From positions 3,162,001-3,226,000 of the forward strand of contig NZ_JAHLZZ010000001.1 in assembly GCF_018967845.1 (NCBI RefSeq): DNA of 64,000 bases, read 5' to 3'. This DNA is from Hymenobacter siberiensis. Lineage in GTDB: Bacteria; Bacteroidota; Bacteroidia; Cytophagales; Hymenobacteraceae. The notes beneath the pieces were generated by a model. It was not told the DNA's origin and did no database searches. It saw only the letters and a program-made list of their open reading frames with translations. Position 1 is the first letter of the stretch. The number at the start of each line of letters is the position of its first letter. The translations under genes were made by a program, and so were the position numbers. Shown here in pieces: positions 37,523 to 44,601 of this stretch.

Positions 37523-39664
37523 ATGAGCGAATTGAAACAAACTTCCCGCCTGCTGCGCCCCTTGTGGCGGGGCCTACCCGTGGTGCTGCTGTGCCTGAGC
37601 CTGAGCCTGGCTGCCGCCTGGCAATACCTGCGCTACGCCACGCCGATGTACGAAAGCACGGCCAAAATCAAGCTGGCCGATGTGAACGAAGGGGCCATGA
37701 ACACGACCCTGATTAAGAACCTGGACGCCTTCTCGGGCACCGACCGCAGCAGCGCCGAAGCCGAGCTGGTGCGCTCGCCCCTGCTGCTGGGCCGCGCCCT
37801 GGACCGTCTGCCCTTCGACCTGAGCACCTACCGCGTGGGCAAGCTGCGCACCACCGAAATGTACCGCGCCAGCCCTTTTCGGGTGGCACTGACGCTGCGC
37901 AATCCAAAATGGACCGAGAAGGCCATCGACCTGCGCATCGACGCCGCCGGGGCCCTGACGCTGACCGCGCCTTCGGGCGAAGTGGTGAACGGCCGCCTGG
38001 GCCAGCCCATGCAGCTAACCGGCGCGGAAGTGACCATTACCCGCAACGAGGAGCAGCTGAAAAACCGCCCCGACGTGCCCCTCGCCGACCACTACCGCCT
38101 GGTGCAGCACGACCGTGGCCAGCTGATTGAGGCCCTCGGCAGCCAGCTCGACGTGAGCAGCACCGACCACAACGTGCCCGTGCTGCGCATCAGCTACCAG
38201 AGCCCGGTGCCCCAGAAGGCCGCCGATTTGGTGAATGCCCTCACGGCCGTGTATCTGGATGATTACCTGGCCACGAAGTACAAGGTAGTGAATGCCACCT
38301 CGCAGTCGATTGCCGAGCAGCTGAAGACCGTGCGCCGCACGCTCTCGCACTCGGAAGACACCGTGGAGCAATACCGCGACAAGAAGAGCATCGTCAACAT
38401 CAAGCAGGAAACCGAAACCGACCTGCACAAGATTGCGGAGCTGAAAATCCAACGCGCCAACATCCAGATGAGCCTGGCCGCCGCCAACGACCTCTACCGC
38501 TACATGACCAACGGCAAGGACCACGCCCTAGCGCTGGCCCCCAACTTCGAGGCGTTCAACGACATGCTCTCAACGGATATCATCAAGAAAATCAAAGACC
38601 TGCAGGCGGAAAAACACGACCTGCTGCTCCGCTTCACGCCCGAAGATGCCCAGGTGCAGACCGTGGACCTGAAGCTGGCCGACCTCAACAGCTACCTGCT
38701 GGAAAGCATCCGGAACACGCGCACCAGCCTCACCATTCGCGCCCGCGACATCGACCGCACCATTCGGCAGTCGCAGGGCGTATTTGCGGGCCTGCCCACC
38801 CGTGAGAAGGATTTGGCCATTCTGGAGCGTGATTTTCAGCTGAATGAGAAGCTGTATACCTTCCTGCGGGAAAAGGAAACCGAGGCGGAGATTGCCAAGG
38901 CCACGCCCATTTCCTACCACCGCGTGATTGCCGATGGCCTGGTGCCCACCGAGCCCACCTCCCCGCACCGGGGCTTCGTGCTGCTGGTGTCCGGCTTTTT
39001 GGGCCTGCTGGTAGGCTCGTTGCTGGCCTACCTGATTGCGGGAGTGAGCGCGACGCCGGGCGATGCTTACTCGGTGCAAAAAGAAGCTTCTACGCCGCTG
39101 GCGGCCACTATTCCGCATTTGGGCGAAGACCTGGAAGGCCAGCTGGCCTTCTTCAAGCAGCTAGCCACGCGGCTGGCGCTCAAGGGCTTCTTCGTGCCCG
39201 GCAGCAAGCTGGTAGTGAGTGCTTTCTCGGACAAGGAAGGGCAGTCATTTTTCTTTGAGCACCTGCAGCAGGCTTTGGTCCTGCAGGGCCTGAAAGTGCG
39301 CGCCCTGGTGCTGCGCGATGCAACGTCGCCGGACCCCGACGCCCAGCCCGATGAGCTGCTGCTCATTCAAAACCTGACCCTGGCCCAGGACAGCCACGCC
39401 CTGGCCGTGATGACCGGTGCGCAGGCCAACTTGTTCGTCATCGACAGCCGCACCACGCCCACCGCCCGCCTCGCCGAGCTGGACCTGCTGGTGGCCGAAT
39501 ACCAACTGCCCAACGTGCAGCTCTGCCTGAACCGCGACGGCTACGACCCCGGCTTCCTGCGCATCGCGGCCCGCTGCCTGCGCCGCTGGACCCGCCGCGC
39601 CCCGCAAGCCGCCGCCGAATCCACGGGCCTGTCCCTGCCCGCCGGCCTCGACCTGCAGGCATGA
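37523..39664 (+). CDS. Wzc-like chain-length protein, degenerate kinase domain
   Basis: 713 residues. First helix at about 18-35 (GLPVVLLCLSLSLAAAWQYL), a periplasmic coiled-coil Wzz region (SIAEQLKTVRRTLSHSEDTVEQYRDKK) and a second helix pair near 490 (GFVLLVSGFLGLLVGSLLAYLIAGV), with the conserved P-T-S-P before it. The cytoplasmic half keeps the BY-kinase outline (KLVVSAFSDKEGQSFFFEHLQQALVLQGLKVRALVLRD ... NLFVIDSR), but where the P-loop should read G-E-G-K-S/T it has DKEGQS: the ATP-binding lysine is missing. It also has no C-terminal tyrosine cluster. Probably a pseudokinase that sets chain length and couples to the Wza-like channel. Overlaps the flippase start (ATGA). Confidence 0.85.
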   Translation: MSELKQTSRLLRPLWRGLPVVLLCLSLSLAAAWQYLRYATPMYESTAKIKLADVNEGAMNTTLIKNLDAFSGTDRSSAEAELVRSPLLLGRALDRLPFDLSTYRVGKLRTTEMYRASPFRVALTLRNPKWTEKAIDLRIDAAGALTLTAPSGEVVNGRLGQPMQLTGAEVTITRNEEQLKNRPDVPLADHYRLVQHDRGQLIEALGSQLDVSSTDHNVPVLRISYQSPVPQKAADLVNALTAVYLDDYLATKYKVVNATSQSIAEQLKTVRRTLSHSEDTVEQYRDKKSIVNIKQETETDLHKIAELKIQRANIQMSLAAANDLYRYMTNGKDHALALAPNFEAFNDMLSTDIIKKIKDLQAEKHDLLLRFTPEDAQVQTVDLKLADLNSYLLESIRNTRTSLTIRARDIDRTIRQSQGVFAGLPTREKDLAILERDFQLNEKLYTFLREKETEAEIAKATPISYHRVIADGLVPTEPTSPHRGFVLLVSGFLGLLVGSLLAYLIAGVSATPGDAYSVQKEASTPLAATIPHLGEDLEGQLAFFKQLATRLALKGFFVPGSKLVVSAFSDKEGQSFFFEHLQQALVLQGLKVRALVLRDATSPDPDAQPDELLLIQNLTLAQDSHALAVMTGAQANLFVIDSRTTPTARLAELDLLVAEYQLPNVQLCLNRDGYDPGFLRIAARCLRRWTRRAPQAAAESTGLSLPAGLDLQA

Positions 39665-40935
39665 ACCCAACCCTGAACACGATGCTACCGAAGCCGCTCC
39701 GGGCCCTGCGCCTGGAGCGGCTTCGGCTGTCGCCGCGCTACTGGGTGGTGGCGGGCCAGGCCACGGTGAGCGCCACCAGCTTTCTGACCAACATCTTCAT
39801 TGCCAAGCTATTCGGCCTGGCCACCTTTGGCGAGTACAGCGCCTGGCAGCTGGTGCTGCTGCTGCTGCTGGCGGTGCAGGGGGCCGTTATCACGCAGCCC
39901 ATGCAGGTGGTGGTGGGCTCGCTGCCCGCCACCCGCCGGGCTGCCTACCAGCAACTGCTGCTGGCATTGCAGCTGATTTTTAGCCTGCTGGCGGTGGTGG
40001 GTGTGGTGGCGGGCGCCCGCATGCTGCCCCAGGCCGCCGCGGTGCTGCCGGCTTTTGTGGTACTGCTGGCCACCGCCGGGGGGCAGGATACGCTTCGCAA
40101 GCTGCTGCTGGCCGATGGCAAAGTGCAGGCGGCCCTGGCCAGCGACGTGCTCTCGGCCGGCGGGCAACTGCTGGTGCTGCTGGTCCTGGCGCTCCGCCCC
40201 CAACCGGCCACGCTGGCCCAGGTGATGTGGGCCGTGGGCCTTACTACCGTGCCGGCGCTGCTGCTGGGCGGGCGGGCGCTGGGCGCGTGGCCCAACCTGC
40301 GCGGCCTGCGTCGCTTTGGGCGACGGCACTGGCGGCAGGCGCGCTGGCTGCTGCCCACGTCGCTGCTCCAGTGGGGCTCGGCCAACGTGCTGCTGGTGTT
40401 TGCGGGCTGGGCGGGCTCGCCGGCCATGCTGGGCGTGCTGCGGCTGGCCCAAACGGCCATGGGCATCTTCAACCTGGGGCTGCAGGCGGTGGAGAATTAT
40501 GCGTTGCCGCGCCTCAGCCAGAGCTTCTACCACGCGCCCCAGCTGTTTGGCAAGCAGCGGGCGGCGCTGGCCCGCAAAATGCTGCTGGCGGCCATGCCGG
40601 TACTGGCGCTGCTGGCCCTGGCGGCCGGGCCGCTGGTGGCGCGCTTTGGCCCGGCGGGCGGCAGCCAGTACGCTGATTTGCTGCGCTTGTGCTGTTTGCT
40701 CTACGTGGTAATTCTGCTGGTGTACCCGCTCCGGCTCACCATCCGCCTGCAGGCCGATTCGCGCCATTATTTCGTGGGCTACATGCTCAGTATCGTGGTT
40801 TCGCTGCTGTCGGTACGCTGGCTTACGGGGCACTACCAAGCCAGCGGCGTGGTACTGGGCTGGCTGCTGGCCCAGCTGGTGCTGGGCGGCTACTGGGCGC
40901 TGGCCCTGCGCCGCGCCGCGCCGGTGGTCAGGTGA
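39661..40935 (+). CDS. Polysaccharide flippase (Wzx-like)
   Basis: 424-residue polytopic protein with about 12 hydrophobic segments, starting with LSPRYWVVAGQATVSATSFLTNIFIAKLFGLATFGEYSAWQL, the usual first two helices of MOP/PST family flippases. It would move undecaprenyl-linked repeat units to the periplasmic face. Start overlaps the Wzc-like stop by four bases (ATGA), indicating translational coupling. A strong hairpin follows the stop and the next genes have their own promoter. Confidence 0.82.
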   Translation: MNPTLNTMLPKPLRALRLERLRLSPRYWVVAGQATVSATSFLTNIFIAKLFGLATFGEYSAWQLVLLLLLAVQGAVITQPMQVVVGSLPATRRAAYQQLLLALQLIFSLLAVVGVVAGARMLPQAAAVLPAFVVLLATAGGQDTLRKLLLADGKVQAALASDVLSAGGQLLVLLVLALRPQPATLAQVMWAVGLTTVPALLLGGRALGAWPNLRGLRRFGRRHWRQARWLLPTSLLQWGSANVLLVFAGWAGSPAMLGVLRLAQTAMGIFNLGLQAVENYALPRLSQSFYHAPQLFGKQRAALARKMLLAAMPVLALLALAAGPLVARFGPAGGSQYADLLRLCCLLYVVILLVYPLRLTIRLQADSRHYFVGYMLSIVVSLLSVRWLTGHYQASGVVLGWLLAQLVLGGYWALALRRAAPVVR

Positions 40936-40940
40936 TAAGT

Positions 40941-40988
40941 AGTAAGGGGTATAGAAATACGACACTTTTCATTTCTATACCCCTTACT
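40941..40988 (+). terminator. Hairpin after the flippase gene
   Basis: Perfect 18-base arms AGTAAGGGGTATAGAAAT and its complement, 12-base loop, five bases after the stop. No long U-run, so it may be a terminator or an RNA-stabilising end. Confidence 0.6.
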
Positions 40989-41091
40989 AACAGTTATTTA
41001 CCACCAATATGCTACCCTCTGGGTACGACCCCGCTGGAGCTCAGTGAATATGCTTCGTGTAATTCCTGACAAAACAACAATTGTGGGGACT

Positions 41092-41147
41092 GATTGAAAT
41101 GGCTCCACTTTTCAGACGATACTCTGAAAAGTGGAGCCATTTCAATC
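41092..41147. repeat. Perfect 25-base-arm inverted repeat
   Basis: Arms at 41092-41116 and 41123-41147 (outer part GATTGAAATGGCTCCAC) are exact complements around loop CGATAC. It lies just upstream of promoter P2, in the intergenic 40936-41291 stretch, which has no gene. Confidence 0.85.
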
Positions 41148-41163
41148 TAATTCATATCAATAC

Positions 41164-41243
41164 ATACTGAAAATCAGTATTTTAAGTTTATTATCAAGTT
41201 CTGGCACTGCGTTGGCCTTAGCCTCTGCCAAACGAATTGCCAC
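41164..41243 (+). promoter_or_regulatory. Sigma-54-like promoter P2 of EPS locus 1
   Basis: ATACTGAAAATCA (41164-41176), then TGGCAC at 41202-41207, five bases, TGGC at 41213-41216, then GCCAAACGAA. Element, -24/-12 boxes and leader match P1 at 36196 in sequence, order and spacing (38 bases from the element to TGGCAC in both). It would drive the glycosyltransferase and polymerase genes. Confidence 0.6.
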
Positions 41244-41291
41244 GCCGAACTGCACGCACCCAAGCCTACTGCTCGCCACTTACTAACTGCC

Positions 41292-42422
41292 ATGAAAATC
41301 ATTCACTTAATCCTCGGCAAAGCCAACCCCGAACGCATGAACGGGGTGAACAAGGTGGTGCACGCGCTGGCCACCCAGCAGCAGCGCGCCGGGGCCGATG
41401 TGGCCGTGTGGGGCATCACCGCCGACCTCAGCGAAAACTACCCGGCCCGCGAGTTTGCGACCCGGCTGTTTCCGGCGCAGCGCAACCCATTTGGGGTGGC
41501 CAAAGCGCTGCTGGCGGCCCTGGACGAGCTGAGCTGCCGCTCGGCGGTGGTGCATTTGCACGGGGCATTTATTCCGGCGTTTTATACGCTGGCGCGGCGG
41601 CTCACGGCGCTCGACATCCCGTATGTGCTCACGCCGCACGGCAGCTACAGCCCGGCGGCCCGGCGCAAAAGCTGGCTCACCAAGCTGGCCTACGCGTTTT
41701 TGTTTGAGGGCTACCTGCTGCGGCACTCGGCACGGGTACACTGCCTGGGCCTGAGCGAGGTAACGGGCGTGGAGCACATGAGCCACACCGTGCGCACCAA
41801 CCTGATGCCGTACGGCTTTGAACCGCCCCAGGCAGTGCTGCCCCTGGTGCCGGCCGCGCGGGGCCGCTTCCGGGTGGGCTTCTGCGGCCGGCTCGATGAC
41901 AACCACAAGGGACTGGACTGCCTGCTGGCCGGCTTTGCCGAATTTGCCCGGCTGGTGCCGGAGGCCGAGCTGTGGGTAATTGGCGACGGCCCCGACCGCC
42001 AGCTGGTGGCCGACTGGGCCGCCGAAGCGCCCGAGGGCTCGGTGCAGCTGCTGGGCAGCCGCTACGGCGATGAGAAAATTGCTCTGCTGGGCCAACTCGA
42101 TGTATTTGCCCACACCTCCCACTACGAGGGCCTGCCCACCGCCGTGCTCGAAGCCGTGGCCCTGGGCATTCCGTGCGTGGTGACCGAGGCCACCAACCTG
42201 GGCAGCTACGTGCGCGAGTTTGGCTGCGGCGAGGTGCTGGCCACCGCCAGCCCGGCCCTGCTCACCGATGCCCTGCACCGCCTTTACGCCCAATGGACCG
42301 CTGCCCCGGCCGAAACCGAGGCGCTGGCCCTGCGCTGCCGCCGCATGGTGCGCACCGCCTTCAGCTGGCCCAACCTGCTGCCGGCCTACGAACAAATGTA
42401 TCAGGAAGCCCTTGCGGCCTAA
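41292..42422 (+). CDS. Glycosyltransferase family 4
   Basis: 376 residues, GT-B fold. The N-terminal half has the gap-loop region LILGKANPERMNGVNKVVHALATQQQRAGADVAVWG and the acceptor-side LTPHGSYSP. The C-terminal half has RVGFCGRLDDNHKGLDCLLAGFAEF and the nucleotide-sugar E-x7-E motif in HYEGLPTAVLEAVALGIPCVVTE. It adds a sugar to the lipid-linked repeat unit on the cytoplasmic face. First gene after promoter P2; the polymerase gene starts seven bases after its stop. Confidence 0.9.
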   Translation: MKIIHLILGKANPERMNGVNKVVHALATQQQRAGADVAVWGITADLSENYPAREFATRLFPAQRNPFGVAKALLAALDELSCRSAVVHLHGAFIPAFYTLARRLTALDIPYVLTPHGSYSPAARRKSWLTKLAYAFLFEGYLLRHSARVHCLGLSEVTGVEHMSHTVRTNLMPYGFEPPQAVLPLVPAARGRFRVGFCGRLDDNHKGLDCLLAGFAEFARLVPEAELWVIGDGPDRQLVADWAAEAPEGSVQLLGSRYGDEKIALLGQLDVFAHTSHYEGLPTAVLEAVALGIPCVVTEATNLGSYVREFGCGEVLATASPALLTDALHRLYAQWTAAPAETEALALRCRRMVRTAFSWPNLLPAYEQMYQEALAA

Positions 42423-42429
42423 CTTATTT

Positions 42430-43740
42430 ATGGCCAAACTGCTACCTTCCGCCGCCGCGCCGCACCGGGTATTTCTGCGCACCATGGGCGGGCTGCTCAC
42501 CCTGATTGTGCTCATCAAGCTCGCCGGCTTTTTTGCCTGGAACGACGACATTGGCGTCACCCGTATCCTCAAACTGGTGACCCGCCTGGGCATGACGGCC
42601 GCCGTCATCGGCGCGTATTCGCTGATAATTCGCCGGGGCGCGGTGGACTCGTTTCGCTGGCGCAACAGCCCGGTGCCGCTGCTCTACGGGGCCTACCTGG
42701 CGCTGGGCCTGGCCTCGCTGCTCTGGTCGCGCAACCCCGGCTACTCGTTTCTGCAGTGGATGATGGACATGGAAAGCCTCGTGTTTGCCTACTACTTCGT
42801 GAAGTGCTTTTTGCTGCTCAAGGAGTTTTTCCCGGATAGCCAGGTGCGCTTTTACCATGTGCTGGGCAATGCCGTGTTCGTGATTCTGCTGGTATTTCTG
42901 GTGGGCGCGCTGGTGGCCCCCGACGTGTTTTACCGCCTCACCCACGGCGGTGAGGAGGCCCGCCTGGGCGGCTACCTCATGAACCCCAACGAGCTGGGCA
43001 TGCTTTGCGTGGTGGGCATTGCCTGCCTCATGTTTGACTTGCAGCGCCATCACCGCACGGGATTCACGGTGGTCAAAATTGGGTTGCTGCTGCTGGCGCT
43101 GGTGCTCACCGGGTCGCGGTCGTCGCTGGTGGGGTTTGTGCTGGTGCTGTTCTTTCACATCCGGCAGGCGGGCAACCCGCGTATTAAATGGGCCGCCAAT
43201 GCGGCCGTGCTGCTGGGCGTGGTGGCCCTGGTGCCGCTGCTCTTCATCAAGCAGGGCGGGCTGGAGGAAGTGCTGAGCATGACCGGCCGGCTGCCCTTCT
43301 GGCACGCGCTGCTCACGGAGGCGCTGCCCCGTGAGCCGCTGCTGGGCTACGGCTTCATGCGCATCAGCTACGGCGAGTACTTCCAGAGCGTGCACACCTA
43401 CGCCGCCCAGATGGCCCACAACACCTTCATTCAGGTGCTGCTGAACCTGGGGCTAGTGGGCTTCACCATTGCCATGCTCCAGCTGGGCTGCACCATCCGG
43501 GCCTTCGTACAGCAGGCCGACCCGCAGGTGCGGCTGCTGGGGGCGGGCCTGCTCATCCCCATTCTCATCAATTCCTTCACCGAGTTCGGCATTTTTGGCA
43601 TGACGAACTACGGCATCCTGTTCTATCAATTCCTTATCTTTTTCGGTAGCCTGCACTACCACGCCCGGCTCTCGCCCGGCGAGCAGCAGTGGCTGCACCG
43701 CCGCCGCCCCGAGCTGGCCCTGGCATTGGCCGTGGCCTGA
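42430..43740 (+). CDS. O-antigen ligase/polymerase family protein (Wzy-like)
   Basis: 436 residues from ATG at 42430 (MAKLLPSAAAPHRVFLRT), about 11 hydrophobic segments. The Wzy_C signature region is present: LLLLALVLTGSRSSLVGFVLVLFFHIRQ and GYGFMRISYGEYF...AAQMAHNTFIQVLLNLGLVGF with the conserved H-N. It would polymerise repeat units in the periplasm or ligate them. The open frame extends upstream into the GT4 gene but the ATG seven bases after that gene's stop is the natural start. Confidence 0.87.
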   Translation: MAKLLPSAAAPHRVFLRTMGGLLTLIVLIKLAGFFAWNDDIGVTRILKLVTRLGMTAAVIGAYSLIIRRGAVDSFRWRNSPVPLLYGAYLALGLASLLWSRNPGYSFLQWMMDMESLVFAYYFVKCFLLLKEFFPDSQVRFYHVLGNAVFVILLVFLVGALVAPDVFYRLTHGGEEARLGGYLMNPNELGMLCVVGIACLMFDLQRHHRTGFTVVKIGLLLLALVLTGSRSSLVGFVLVLFFHIRQAGNPRIKWAANAAVLLGVVALVPLLFIKQGGLEEVLSMTGRLPFWHALLTEALPREPLLGYGFMRISYGEYFQSVHTYAAQMAHNTFIQVLLNLGLVGFTIAMLQLGCTIRAFVQQADPQVRLLGAGLLIPILINSFTEFGIFGMTNYGILFYQFLIFFGSLHYHARLSPGEQQWLHRRRPELALALAVA

Positions 43741-44012
43741 GCCGACCCCAGGCGCATTCAATTACCCAACCGTTACTGTTTCCACCAGTATATATCACTT
43801 AACCCCCGCTCCTGCCATTCGAAAACACCCCCTTTGCCCCTGCTCCGCATACCTGATTCGTCCTCCGACTTTGATGATAGCGCCGACCAGCACCGCCGCG
43901 CGCTGGCCTGGATAGTAGCCCTCACGGCCAACATTCCGCGCCGGCATCGCACCGCTACGCGCGGCAGCAGCTGGCACGCTACCAACGGGGCGACATCACC
44001 TTCGCCCAGCTT

Positions 44013-44570
44013 GTGGCGCGGCTGGAAACCAATGTATACCAGCGCCTGTACCGCAGCCGGTCCACGTATCGCCCCAGCGAGGCGCAGCTGCGGGAGATGC
44101 TCGCGCTGGCCCGCCTCCACAACTCCCGCAAGCAGATTACGGGGCTGCTGCTCTACAGCGAGGGCATTTTTGTGCAGATGATAGAAGGGCCCGCAGCCGA
44201 GATTCGGGAGCTGTACGCCCGCATTCAGTGCGACTCCCGGCACACGCAGGTAGAAACGGTGAGCGAAAGCCTCCTACCCAAGCGCAAGTTTGCCGAATGG
44301 AGCATGGACTTTGACCTGGCCGAAGCGCCCGAAGTGGAACGGGTGCTCGGCGCGATTAAGACCCAGCATCCACTGCCCGCGGCTGCCCGCGTTCTCCATC
44401 GTCAATACCCGCTTGCAAACGCTGCTCCAGGCGTTTATCGGCCGCCGGGCCAGTGGCCCCGCTGCATTATCCACGAATTTTTCCTCCGCTTTTCCCCTGC
44501 CTCATCCTGGGCAGGGCCGCCCTGTGCACCATCATCGGCCACCTGCTTACCGGCGGTAACTCCGGGCTAA
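44013..44570 (+). CDS. BLUF-domain blue-light sensor, ends possibly frameshifted
   Basis: Residues about 10-100 are a BLUF (FAD) photoreceptor fold close to AppA: LYRSRSTYRPSEAQLREML with the flavin-side Tyr, ALARLHNSRKQITGLLLYSEGIFVQMIEG with the key Asn and Gln, RIQCDSRHTQVETV and RKFAEWSMDF with the Trp/Met pair. All critical residues are kept. The ends look wrong. Upstream in the same frame, HRYARQQLARYQRGDITFAQLVARLE reads like protein but has no ATG, while another frame from ATG 43834 (MPLLRIPDSSSDFDDSADQH) fits in front of it. After residue 125 the frame turns non-protein-like, while the alternative frame gives FSIVNTRLQTLLQAFIGR. One or two frameshifts are suspected. The start used is GTG at 44013. 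43741-44012 holds no other feature. Confidence 0.65.
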   Translation: MARLETNVYQRLYRSRSTYRPSEAQLREMLALARLHNSRKQITGLLLYSEGIFVQMIEGPAAEIRELYARIQCDSRHTQVETVSESLLPKRKFAEWSMDFDLAEAPEVERVLGAIKTQHPLPAAARVLHRQYPLANAAPGVYRPPGQWPRCIIHEFFLRFSPASSWAGPPCAPSSATCLPAVTPG

Positions 44571-44601
44571 TGGTGCGTTCACTAACCCGATTTTTTGTTC
44601 C

